From contig CAZPFX010000017.1 of NCBI GenBank assembly GCA_964586055.1, forward strand, positions 1 through 18,578: a stretch of DNA of 18,578 bases. The letters run 5' to 3'. Source of the DNA: UM-FILTER-42-14 sp964586055. Lineage in GTDB: Bacteria > Patescibacteriota > Microgenomatia > UBA1400 > PJMF01. The notes under the pieces were generated by a model that saw nothing but the letters and a program-made list of their open reading frames with translations, ran no database searches and was not told where the DNA came from. A program made the translations under genes and the position numbers. Numbering within the stretch: the first letter of the stretch is position 1; each line of letters opens with the position of its first letter. Shown in pieces: positions 5,186 to 13,461 of this stretch.

Positions 5186-5735
5186 ATAATCCCTGTCTTG
5201 AAATATATTCCTCCACTCCGTTCTCCACAAGGTCATTTATTGGCTCGCCTCGCTGAAGTCTCTCTCTCACCTCTGTGGAAGATGCTGTCACCGTCGCCTT
5301 ATCTGAAAGCGCGGTCATGTTTGGAAATAACGGTTCCATTGGAAATCCAGGTCGCGGATAAACAAAAAATGGAAACTCACGCACAAGCGCTTCATACTTG
5401 TCCCACTTATCAAAACTCTCTAAATTATCAGAGCCAATCACGAAGGAAAAATTATGATCTGAGAAACGCTCTCGCAAAGCCACTAAAGTTTTGTAAGTAT
5501 AGCTCGTACCGTCAGTCTCAAGCTCAAAAGTTTCAATTCTGAGTCCTGGCTTCATAATTAGCTGAAGCATAGAGATGCGATCTTTTCCAGAACTCAAGGG
5601 CTTTAAAAATGGATGCTTGCTAGCTGGTAAAAACCAAACTTCGTCTACTCTTTTTTCTTCTAATAAAGTATTTGCCACCAATTGGTGACCTTTGTGTGGA
5701 GGATCAAAAGCACCGCCAAAAAGTGCAATGTTCAT
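5178..5735 (-). CDS. nadD: Nicotinate-nucleotide adenylyltransferase
   Basis: NadD joins nicotinate mononucleotide and ATP to make deamido-NAD. The 185-residue protein has the nucleotidyltransferase signature 'GGAFDPPHKGH' (7-17), with the H-x-x-H pair H14/H17. It also has 'WFLPASKHP', 'DGTSYTYKTL' (75-84), 'FVIGSDNLESFDKW' and the ATP-binding 'SSTEVR' (152-157). Length is normal for the family. The gene begins 2 nt after the topA stop and overlaps nadE by 8 nt, so it is translated from the topA-led transcript. No independent promoter is evident. Confidence 0.95.
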   Translation of the reverse strand: MNIALFGGAFDPPHKGHQLVANTLLEEKRVDEVWFLPASKHPFLKPLSSGKDRISMLQLIMKPGLRIETFELETDGTSYTYKTLVALRERFSDHNFSFVIGSDNLESFDKWDKYEALVREFPFFVYPRPGFPMEPLFPNMTALSDKATVTASSTEVRERLQRGEPINDLVENGVEEYISRQGLYV

Positions 5736-5737
5736 GA

Positions 5738-7942
5738 CTATTTCTTTTTTGCGATTTTCTTTGTCGCAGCTTTTTTCTTCGCGGGTTTTTTAGTTGTTTT
5801 TTTTGCTGGCTTCTTTGCCGCGTTTCGCTCAGCATACTTAGCTTTTCTCTCAGCTCTCTCTGCTTGTTTTACCGCCCACTCGGCAGGAGTAATTGTCTCG
5901 CCAACCTCTGGCTTTTTCCAGTTCGCCCAGTCGCAGGTTGGGTAAGTGCTACAACCATAGAACGGTTTTCCCCAGCGAGAATTTTTCACAACGACATCGC
6001 CTTTTGCACATAACGGACAAACAACACCCTCAACGGTCTCGACAATATTCTTGGTGTATTTACACTCTGGGAAACGACTGCAGCTCATGAATTTGCCGTA
6101 TTTTCCTGAGCGAATAACTATCTCCCCACCCTCGGCTGAGCCACAATCTGGGCAGGCTTCGCCAGTTTTCTCAACTGGAATTTGGGCTCTTTCAGCAGAA
6201 TCAAGCGCTTCCTCGACCTTCTTGTGGAAAGGTCCATAAAACGCTCGAACGACTTCGCGCCACTCTTTTTCATTACGAGAAATTCTATCTAAATCTTCTT
6301 CCATTTCGGCCGTGAATTCGTACTCCATGAAAGTGGTGAAGTTTTTGCAGAGAAAATCGCTCACAGTCATGCCAACGGCGGAGGCAAAAAATCTTTTTTG
6401 GAGACGCTCGACATAACCTCGACTGACGATCACAGAAATAATACTGGCATAAGTACTAGGTCGACCAATGCCACGCTTCTCAAGTTCTTTAACGAGCGAA
6501 GCATCATTATAGCGAGGAGGTGGTAAGGTGAATTTTTGCTGTGCTTCGTGGGCGCCATACTGGAGCTCTTGTTTTTCGTTAAGATCTGGAAGATAGGTGT
6601 CGTCTTTGCCAGGAAAAAGACGGGTCCAACCGGGGAATTTTAGAATCGAACCTGATGATCGAAGTGAAGCTGCGGTTTTATTCGACTTATCTTCTGGGGT
6701 CGCTAAAATTGTAATTGTTGTCTGATCATAAATAGCTGGATTCATCTGACTGGCCAGAAATCTTCTCCAAATTAAATCATAGAGCTGGGCGTGTCTCTTC
6801 TCCATTTTTGCTCCTGATGCAAGCACTTCTTCCTCCGTGACGGTAACATTGGTGACGCGGATGGCTTCATGAGCTTCTTGAGCATTTTTGCTTTTACTAT
6901 GAAAAATTCTGGCTTTTTCTGGCAAATATTCTGGACCAAAAGCTTTGGAAATGTGACCACGAGCCATGTCGATTGCGGACTGCGAAAGATTAAACGAATC
7001 AGTGCGGTGATAAGTGATGTGACCTTCTTCATAAAGATTCTGAGCTACGGCCATCGTCTGCTTACTACTCCAGCCAAAGCGCGTGGCTGCTGCCTGCTGA
7101 AGAGTAGAAGTTGTAAACGGAGCTAAGCTGACGCGCTTGCGCTCTTTGCGATCAACATTATCAACTTTATATAAAGCCGTTGGTAGCATGCCAATCACGT
7201 CAGTGACGTCGGCCTCTGTTTTTGGTTTAAAGGTTTCTCCATTTACATTAAAGACGTCGGCAATGAAAACGCCATCTGGCAAAACTTCCGCAGCTTTTCC
7301 CTCGATAAATAGGCCCTCTTGGTTGACTTTATCAATGCTGAGTGCGACTTGTATTTCCCAGTACTCGTCAGGAATAAAGGCTTCGATCTCTCGTTCTCTA
7401 TCGACAATTAATCGTAAAGCGACAGATTGAACTCTTCCAGCAGATAGACCACGACGGACTTTTCGCCAAAGCACTGGGGAAACTTCATAACCTACCAAGC
7501 GATCAACTACTCTTCGTGCCTGCTGGGCATTAACCAAAGGCATGCTAATCTCACTTGGATTCTCGATAGCATCAAGAACTGCGGCTTTGGTAATTTCATA
7601 AAAACTTGAGCGAACGAAAGGTGGACATTTTTGTCCTTTTTTAAATGATGACTCTAGAATTTCTTTGACATGCCAAGCAATTGCCTCTCCTTCTCGATCA
7701 GGGTCAGTGGCAAGAATAATCTTGTCAGCTTTAGCGGCGGCAGTCTTTAGTTTTTTTAGAACAGACGATTTATCTTTAGAAACGACGTACTTGGGCTCGA
7801 AATCATGTTCGACGTCGACACCAGTTTCACTTTTTGGCAAATCTCTGACGTGACCTACCGAAGCCTCTACTTGATAATTTGCACCTAAGTATCCGGATAA
7901 TTTCCGGGCTTTTGTTGGTGATTCGACGATAACTAGCTGCAT
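5738..7942 (-). CDS. topA: DNA topoisomerase I (type IA)
   Basis: TopA relaxes negative supercoils through a tyrosine-linked nick. The 734-residue protein has a Toprim domain with 'VESPTKARK' (6-14) and 'DPDREGE' (80-86), 'GRVQSVALRLI' and the active site 'ITYHRTDS' with Tyr311. The position usually held by Met after Tyr is His. 'GIGRPSTYA' follows (491-499). Two Cys4 zinc ribbons lie at C597/C600/C621/C627 and C642/C645/C664/C670. The protein ends in a Lys/Ala-rich tail (about 703-734), which would bind DNA non-specifically. The dprA gene is upstream, an arrangement also seen in other bacteria. nadD follows with a 2-nt gap. Confidence 0.97.
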   Translation of the reverse strand: MQLVIVESPTKARKLSGYLGANYQVEASVGHVRDLPKSETGVDVEHDFEPKYVVSKDKSSVLKKLKTAAAKADKIILATDPDREGEAIAWHVKEILESSFKKGQKCPPFVRSSFYEITKAAVLDAIENPSEISMPLVNAQQARRVVDRLVGYEVSPVLWRKVRRGLSAGRVQSVALRLIVDREREIEAFIPDEYWEIQVALSIDKVNQEGLFIEGKAAEVLPDGVFIADVFNVNGETFKPKTEADVTDVIGMLPTALYKVDNVDRKERKRVSLAPFTTSTLQQAAATRFGWSSKQTMAVAQNLYEEGHITYHRTDSFNLSQSAIDMARGHISKAFGPEYLPEKARIFHSKSKNAQEAHEAIRVTNVTVTEEEVLASGAKMEKRHAQLYDLIWRRFLASQMNPAIYDQTTITILATPEDKSNKTAASLRSSGSILKFPGWTRLFPGKDDTYLPDLNEKQELQYGAHEAQQKFTLPPPRYNDASLVKELEKRGIGRPSTYASIISVIVSRGYVERLQKRFFASAVGMTVSDFLCKNFTTFMEYEFTAEMEEDLDRISRNEKEWREVVRAFYGPFHKKVEEALDSAERAQIPVEKTGEACPDCGSAEGGEIVIRSGKYGKFMSCSRFPECKYTKNIVETVEGVVCPLCAKGDVVVKNSRWGKPFYGCSTYPTCDWANWKKPEVGETITPAEWAVKQAERAERKAKYAERNAAKKPAKKTTKKPAKKKAATKKIAKKK

Positions 7943-7951
7943 GAATACCTG

Positions 7952-7980
7952 ACTATACTACACGCTCTGGATTCTACCAA
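7952..7980 (-). promoter_or_regulatory. topA promoter
   Basis: Minus strand: TTGGTA (7980-7975), 17-bp spacer, TATAGT (7957-7952), then 9 nt to the ATG at 7942. A start about 7 nt after the -10 box would leave a leader of only a few bases and no room for a Shine-Dalgarno site. The promoter lies in the 39-nt gap after dprA and would drive topA-nadD-nadE and the small membrane protein. Confidence 0.62.
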
Positions 7981-7981
7981 A

Positions 7982-9103
7982 TCAGTTGTGGCAGATGCTG
8001 AGCAGTTCTCCTTGCTTTTCAAGCACTCCTCTTATCTCAAGTTGGGTGATTGTTGTTTGTAAATCCAACATCGGCACCGCCAACGCAGTCAAGACTTGGG
8101 AAAAAGTTTGGGAACCCGCTTCGAGCTCGCTGTAGAGGGCACGCTCCAGCTCAGTCTCGAGCTGGGGTTGATGCTCATGACTAGCCGACAAATCAAGCAT
8201 GCCCTCTACACCAATCTCCGCCAAAACATCTGCTCCAGAAGAAACCATGACTGCGCCTTCATTCACTAACCACTTTGTGCCTTCGCTATAAGGATTGGTA
8301 ATTGGCCCAGGAACGGCGCAGACTGTCCGGTTGGCATCAAGAGCAAACTGGGCGGTGATGTGGCTGCCAGACTTGGCTGCGGCCTCCACAACTATGGTCG
8401 CCGCAGCCATACCGGCCACAATGCTGTTTCTCGCCACAAAGTTTCCTCGCCTTGGCTCCACACTTGGCGCGTACTCGCTATAAAGCGTGCCTCCAGAGCT
8501 GACAATTTCCTCCAAGAGTGGTTTTTGCGTACTCGGGTAAACATGATCAAAACCAAAACCCAAGACTCCAACCGTTGGCGCCTTGACTGACAAGGCTGCC
8601 CGGTGTGCTTCGCTGTCGATACCGTACATGGAGCCAGAAATTATCAGCGCTCCCGCCGTCGCCAACTGAGAACAGATTCTTCTGGTCGCGACTTTGCCAT
8701 AATTTGTCATGGTTCGGGTGCCGACCACGGCGATTGTTGGCGCTGTCCAGTCTGGTATAGCCCCTTTGGCAAAAAGCAAAATCGGCGGACGCGAAACCTG
8801 GGCTAAAAGAGGTGGGTATTCTGGAGAACCAAGCACAACCACCCGAATAGACTTTAGCTCTAAATCACTGAAATTAGAGTTTATTGTGTTTTCGTTTTGC
8901 CAATTTTTGATGGCTTTAACAATGTTTTCAGATATAGGTATTTTAGTAGTGATTTTGGGGTCCAGCACCCAAAACTTATCCCATTTCCAGCCGTGTTTTC
9001 TTTGTGAGTAATAGATATTCCTCAGCGTCACTCTGCCTATCCCTGGCACAGATGCTAAAGCGGCCAGGTGTTTTTCTGCATTTCTGGACATTAAACTCAG
9101 CAT
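7982..9103 (-). CDS. dprA: DNA processing protein DprA/Smf
   Basis: DprA binds incoming single-stranded DNA and loads RecA during natural transformation. The 373-residue protein has an N-terminal helix-hairpin-helix ('SVPGIGRVTL', 18-27), the Rossmann-like DprA domain with 'AVVGTR' (125-130), 'SGSMYGIDSEAH' (156-167), 'RNSIVAGM' (225-232), 'SGSHITA' and 'VPGPITNPYSEG', and a C-terminal winged-helix-like region (about 320-373). The family usually has Arg where Ser227 follows Asn. A second ATG at 9091 may be the true start: TATGCT (9104-9099) would be a -10 box 7 nt before it, but no convincing -35 is visible. It lies divergent from the MurF-like gene, 39 nt apart. Confidence 0.94.
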   Translation of the reverse strand: MLSLMSRNAEKHLAALASVPGIGRVTLRNIYYSQRKHGWKWDKFWVLDPKITTKIPISENIVKAIKNWQNENTINSNFSDLELKSIRVVVLGSPEYPPLLAQVSRPPILLFAKGAIPDWTAPTIAVVGTRTMTNYGKVATRRICSQLATAGALIISGSMYGIDSEAHRAALSVKAPTVGVLGFGFDHVYPSTQKPLLEEIVSSGGTLYSEYAPSVEPRRGNFVARNSIVAGMAAATIVVEAAAKSGSHITAQFALDANRTVCAVPGPITNPYSEGTKWLVNEGAVMVSSGADVLAEIGVEGMLDLSASHEHQPQLETELERALYSELEAGSQTFSQVLTALAVPMLDLQTTITQLEIRGVLEKQGELLSICHN

Positions 9104-9130
9104 ACTCGATGAAGATGACGCGAACTGTAG

Positions 9131-9142
9131 TACAATAAAATT
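9131..9142 (+). promoter_or_regulatory. -10 box of the MurF-like gene
   Basis: TACAAT at 9131-9136 lies 6 nt before the ATG at 9143, which places the expected transcription start at or near the start codon. No convincing -35 is seen at 16-18 bp upstream. The site is in the 39-nt gap shared with dprA. Confidence 0.45.
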
Positions 9143-10486
9143 ATGAAAAGACTGCTCTCCGGCCTGGTTTTACGTTATTTTCGCAGTCTAGCCAAAATCC
9201 AACTTAAACACATCGATCCGCTCATCATCGGCATCACCGGATCAGCTGGAAAAACCAGCGCCATGACCTCGGTCGCCGCTGTTCTCAAAGATACTCGCCA
9301 AGTAAAAACCAGCGACAAAGCTAATTCTGAAAGTGGTATACCCCTTAACATTCTTGGCCTCTACCCCAAGAGTTTTGCTCCTTCAGACTGGCTTCGGCTG
9401 ATGATCCAGGCTCCAACTAAATTAGCGATCAATTTAGTAACTAACCAAGAGAAATATGATACCTATGTCGCAGAACTCGGCATTGACAGTCCATTTCCTC
9501 CCAAAAACATGGCTTATTTGTTGACCATTCTGCAGCCGGATATCGGAATTTTTACCACCGTTAACTCGATCCACGGCCAATATTTTGAGCCTCTCTTTCA
9601 TGACCAAGATAAAAAACCAAACAGACATGATATTGTCGCTGCCATCGCCTCCGAAAAAGGCAAACTCATCGAGTCTTTACCAGAAACGGGCTGTGCCATT
9701 CTTAATGCCGACGAACCGCTCATCGCCAACTTAGCAAAAAAAACTAAGGCCAAAGTAATGACTTTCGGGACGAAGCCAAACTCTACTGTTCGAGTTGTCA
9801 ACACAACCTGGACCGACTCCGGCACCACGTTTTCTTTCGCCACCGCCACAGAAACTGCGACAACAACTTTCACAAATTTCCTTTTACCGAGCCACTACGG
9901 GCACACTCTGGCCTCAGCAATATGCGCTGGTTTATTTCTTGGTCAGTCCTTAGCCGAAGCCTCAGCACATTTAGAAAAAAACCTCTTATTACCTCCCGGA
10001 AGAGCGTCTCTAATTCCTGGCAAACACCAGACCAAAATCATCGATAGTAGCTACAATTCCTCGTTGGAGCCACTCCTCGACATGCTCTCGCTTCTCGAAA
10101 AAACACCCGGAGCGAGAAAGCTTGCCCTGCTTGGAGATATTCGAGAGCTCGGGGAAAATACCAGACAAGAGCACGAGACTCTCGCTCATGAAGCCGCCAA
10201 AGTTTGTGACGCGGTTTATTTAGTCGGACCAGCTATGCAAAAATACGCTTTGCCAGTTTTCCAGAATAAAAAAATGCCAGCTTTTTGGTTCAAAAATGCT
10301 TACGAAGCAGCAGCCCAACTAGATCAAGATCTCAGACCCAACGACGTACTCTTAGTCAAAGCTTCGCAAAATACCTTGCTTCTTGAGATTGCCGTTGAAA
10401 TACTCATGGCAGAGCCAGAAAAAGCCGATGAGCTTCTGTGCAGACGCAGTGATTTTTGGAGTCAGCAAAGAGAATTACTCCGCTAG
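9143..10486 (+). CDS. murF: MurF-like Mur ligase (UDP-MurNAc-tripeptide:D-Ala-D-Ala ligase)
   Basis: MurF adds D-Ala-D-Ala to the peptidoglycan precursor using ATP. The 447-residue protein has the P-loop 'GITGSAGKTS' (30-39), 'NADEP', 'DSSYNSSLEPL' in place of the usual DxYNANP, 'LLGDIRELGENTRQEH' and a C-terminal 'DVLLVKASQNTLLLE'. The P-loop begins at residue 30, whereas canonical MurF has a separate UDP-binding N-terminal domain of roughly 80-100 residues before it. Here a short hydrophobic/basic helix takes that place. It could bind the membrane or a partner. Other Mur-ligase relatives are possible, but the C-terminal motifs favour MurF. The gene lies beside the mre/PBP2 cluster and overlaps the end of PBP2 by 12 bp on the opposite strand. 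Confidence 0.82.
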   Translation: MKRLLSGLVLRYFRSLAKIQLKHIDPLIIGITGSAGKTSAMTSVAAVLKDTRQVKTSDKANSESGIPLNILGLYPKSFAPSDWLRLMIQAPTKLAINLVTNQEKYDTYVAELGIDSPFPPKNMAYLLTILQPDIGIFTTVNSIHGQYFEPLFHDQDKKPNRHDIVAAIASEKGKLIESLPETGCAILNADEPLIANLAKKTKAKVMTFGTKPNSTVRVVNTTWTDSGTTFSFATATETATTTFTNFLLPSHYGHTLASAICAGLFLGQSLAEASAHLEKNLLLPPGRASLIPGKHQTKIIDSSYNSSLEPLLDMLSLLEKTPGARKLALLGDIRELGENTRQEHETLAHEAAKVCDAVYLVGPAMQKYALPVFQNKKMPAFWFKNAYEAAAQLDQDLRPNDVLLVKASQNTLLLEIAVEILMAEPEKADELLCRRSDFWSQQRELLR

Positions 10487-12234
10487 AGCGCCCGCCGGTG
10501 CTTCAACTTTCAAAGTAGGCTTCGGCATCTTACCCTTCATCCAATCGATAATCGCAGCCGCAATCGGGGCTGCATCACGACTACCTTCGCGATACGGCTC
10601 GACCTCATCGCTTTCGACTAAAACTGTGATGGTGATCACCTCCGGGAAATCATGAGTGAGCGCTTGTTCTTTCCAAAGTCTATGCCACTTGGCGTATTCT
10701 GTTTCTTCTGTTGGCAAAATTTCAAGCTGCTCAACTTGATCACTAGCAACCTGCTCTATCTCTTTATCTGCCAACATCGCCTTGGTTCCCACCGCAGCCG
10801 CAAACCAAGCATGGGTTTGTTTATAACCCTTCTCATCAGTGCCGCCAAACTCAGCCGTGCCTGTTTTACAAGCCGCTGCTCCAGATTTAAGTTGTTGCTG
10901 GGCGCTACCCTCGTCAGTTCTAAACTCAGCGTTATGGGGAAATAAAGGATAGGCAGTGCCGCCGGTGCTACAAACATCAAGCATACCTCTAAGTACTATC
11001 TCAAGATTCTCTTCAGCTAAACCCAAACCCTGGCAGCTTGGATTTTGAATCAGCAAAGTAGGCTGACAGTATGTGCCTTTATTGGCAATACTCTGCAGAA
11101 GCTGAGCGATCTGAATTGGGGTCACCAGGGTCAGACCTTGACCAATGCCAAAGTGATAAGTATTTCCAAGATACCAGCGCTCTCCCAAGACTTGCTCTTT
11201 CCAAACTGGATCTGCAATCAGGCCCTTCGATTCGCCGTATAACTCAATTCCTGTCGGCTGACCAAAGCCAAACATGCGAGCAAAATCAGCCAACCGACTC
11301 GGGCCAATCCACTCCGCAGCTTTATAAAAATAAATATCATTACTTCTCGCCAAAGCTCTAACCAGCTGGATCGGCCCCTCGGTTCGCCCATATTGAGTGA
11401 AGTACCAGTTGGCATAAGAGTACTCATTCACCTTCAGAACGCCATCATCTTGGACAGTCGTGTTCTCATCGAAAGCTCCAGACTCAAGTCCGGCTATGGC
11501 CGTCACAAGCTTAAAAATCGATCCCGGTGGATACATACCGGAGATTGCTCTATCAAAAAAGAGGCGCTGAGGATGAGTCACCAGACCTTGAACTGCTTTC
11601 TTTCTCTCTCGTTCTTTTTCTGGATCTAGTTCTGTTTGGGTCAAAAGATTTGGGTCAAAACTCGGCGAACTAATCAGGGTCAGGATGACTCCTGTCTTAG
11701 CATCGGTAATAATGACGCTGCCACGAATATCCCCCAAGAGATTCTCTGCCACACTAGAAAGATATGGATCAAGTGAAGTCTGAAGAGTCGCCCCGGGCTC
11801 GCTAGCTATTTCTGAAACGATTGCGCGTCTGTGCCCCATGGCATCAACCTCGTACTGCCTGGTGCCGGGGCGACCCCGCAGCTGAAAATCATAAAAGAGC
11901 TCTAAGCCACTTTTGCCAATACTATCTGTCGGCCTCAGATCAGCATCGGTGAGTAAATCATCAGCTGAAACCGAGCCCACGTAACCAACTGTATGAGCCA
12001 ATGCCGCACCAAATGGATACTCTCTCACCGGCTTGACGCTAATCACNNNNNNNNNNNNNNNNNNNNNNNNNNNNNNNNNNNNNNNNNNNNNNNNNNNNNN
12101 NNNNNNNNNNNNNNNNNNNNNNNNNNNNNNNNNNNNNNNNNNNNNNTCAATAAAGTCAAAACCGCTCCAGCCAAAGCAACTAAAGTTCTGTATTTCCAAG
12201 GGGCTATGATTGCTTGATGCCGGTCAGAATCCAT
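10475..12234 (-). CDS. mrdA: Penicillin-binding protein 2 (class B transpeptidase), interrupted by assembly gap
   Basis: PBP2 cross-links peptidoglycan in the elongation machinery. After the gap comes 'REYPFGAALAHTVGYVG' of the N-terminal pedestal domain. The transpeptidase domain follows, with S-I-F-K (nucleotides 11521-11510; Ser is the acylated residue), S-N-D ('ARSNDIYFY') and K-T-G-T (10867-10856). The N-terminus is in another frame: start ATG 12234 gives 'MDSDRHQAIIAPWKYR' and then a membrane helix. AAGGAG lies just upstream, a clear ribosome-binding site. The frames agree only if the true gap is 3n+2 nt, so 100 is a placeholder, and part of the pedestal is missing. The start overlaps mreD by 31 nt. 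The stop overlaps the MurF-like gene on the other strand. Confidence 0.9.
12047..12146. other. Assembly gap of 100 Ns inside the PBP2 gene
   Basis: Exactly 100 Ns, a common scaffolding placeholder. The flanking reading frames of PBP2 do not join at this length. The region that should link the membrane helix to the pedestal domain is absent. Confidence 0.97.
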
Positions 12235-12668
12235 CTGGCTCTCCTTCTCAAAAGTGGCGTTGTCACAAATATCATTAGCGTCGCAAGAATTACTTGTAAA
12301 ATACTCGTAAAAATTAGCGCTCCTGAGAAAACCCAGTTCACTCCGAGCGCTCCAAAAATTAAAATACTTAGCCCAGAAATCACCAATAAAATCAGAGCAA
12401 CTGGCCAGCCCCTTTCTTCTAAAACCTTGCTACCAACCACCATGGCTAAACCACAGATGACCAAAGCGGTAGGACTAATACTGTACAAAAGAGCCGCAAA
12501 AAGTGCCCCCGCTGTGATCCAAAAAAGACTTTGAAAAACCGTTTGGTGACGAGTGAGAATAAATAGAAAAGTAATTAATAGTAGTGGAAAGCCAAAAGTC
12601 CGATCAAGAACTCCCACCACCAAAAGCACAACTAAACGAAGTAAAAATACTAAAAATACCTTTGCCAT
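12204..12668 (-). CDS. mreD: Rod shape-determining membrane protein MreD
   Basis: MreD is an integral membrane partner of MreC and the elongasome. The 154-residue protein is almost entirely hydrophobic, with about five membrane helices (roughly residues 4-20, 26-40, 46-82, 88-115 and 118-140) and a basic C-terminal end 'LLRRRARWI'. Sequence alone would only say polytopic membrane protein. The identity comes from its size and its position between mreC (1-nt overlap, TAATG) and PBP2 (31-nt overlap). GGAG lies 8 nt before the start, within mreC. Confidence 0.82.
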   Translation of the reverse strand: MAKVFLVFLLRLVVLLVVGVLDRTFGFPLLLITFLFILTRHQTVFQSLFWITAGALFAALLYSISPTALVICGLAMVVGSKVLEERGWPVALILLVISGLSILIFGALGVNWVFSGALIFTSILQVILATLMIFVTTPLLRRRARWILTGIKQS

Positions 12669-13450
12669 TATCTAAGCTCCACTACTGGTGCGGAAAAAAA
12701 TGACACCAGCTGATCTATCTGGGCCCGCTTTGTTGGCGCAGCCGAGTTCTCCTCCACTACCGATATTTTCCCGATAAATACTCCTGCCCCAATATTTTCT
12801 TGTCCGACCGTCACGACTCTCTCGCCAGAATTAAGTACGGATCCCTGAGGCACTAAGGTGAGATAGATATGCCTGCCGTCTCCTTCCAAAACTCCCTGCA
12901 CTCCTGATTCTGAAGTCACAATAATCGGGTGCCTTCCAGTCTGTGAAAATAAAGAGGTTGTCGATTGTGTTGCCTCAACGTGGCTGATCGTTCCCACCGC
13001 CGTCCCAGCGACCAAAACCAACATGCCCTCTTTAACTCCCTGATCACTGCCTGCAGCTATTCCAGGCTGGGTGTACGAAATGAGAGTTGTCGTTAGAAAC
13101 GGTGCAGATTTTGTTTGGGCTGACTCACTGAGTGCTGCGCGAATCGACTCAGTCTCACGTAGTTCGCGCTCCAACTGGCTAATTCGCGAAAGTGACTGCG
13201 CATAATCATACTCAAGACTTGATAAACGAGCCGCTAGTGAAGGATATCGACTAAATCTAAAAATTGGATCTAAGAGATTTTGTGTGCCTGAGGAACTTTT
13301 TGAGAGAATAGGATTTATAAACTTTTCTGACGAAGATTTTATGACGCCAAACCAACCAGAAAATTCAGCTACAGCTACCAAGACAACTATGGCCAAAACA
13401 AAAATCCAGTCATATTTTTTGTTGCGACTATAGACGACAATACCACTCAC
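12668..13450 (-). CDS. mreC: Rod shape-determining protein MreC
   Basis: MreC links cytoplasmic MreB to the periplasmic/outer face of wall synthesis. The 260-residue protein has a short cytoplasmic end, one membrane helix (about 15-32), a coiled-coil region (about 72-108, 'LAARLSSLEYDYAQSLSRI...') and the C-terminal beta domains with 'GSDQGVKEGMLVLVAGTAVGTISHV' and 'GVQGVLEGDGRHIYL'. The start is GTG at 13450, supported by AAGGGGGTGAT ending 2 nt before it (core-to-start spacing 6 nt), close to the ideal anti-16S complement. It follows mreB by 11 nt and is coupled to mreD. Confidence 0.93.
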   Translation of the reverse strand: MSGIVVYSRNKKYDWIFVLAIVVLVAVAEFSGWFGVIKSSSEKFINPILSKSSSGTQNLLDPIFRFSRYPSLAARLSSLEYDYAQSLSRISQLERELRETESIRAALSESAQTKSAPFLTTTLISYTQPGIAAGSDQGVKEGMLVLVAGTAVGTISHVEATQSTTSLFSQTGRHPIIVTSESGVQGVLEGDGRHIYLTLVPQGSVLNSGERVVTVGQENIGAGVFIGKISVVEENSAAPTKRAQIDQLVSFFSAPVVELR

Positions 13451-13461
13451 CTATCACCCCC

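Noticed and set aside
5741..5840. Low-complexity repeat at the 3' end of topA
   Set aside because: It is simply the coding sequence of the Lys/Ala tail, common in topoisomerase I, and not an independent repeat element.
5682..5945. Plus-strand frame with a hydrophobic Phe-rich stretch, like a membrane peptide
   Set aside because: It is the antisense of the Lys/Ala-rich tail of topoisomerase I; lysine codons read as Phe on the other strand.
12043..12199. Start of PBP2 in the frame that reads through the Ns (start at 12199)
   Set aside because: That frame gives no plausible N-terminus. ATG 12234 in another frame gives a proper cytoplasmic end plus membrane helix with a strong ribosome-binding site.
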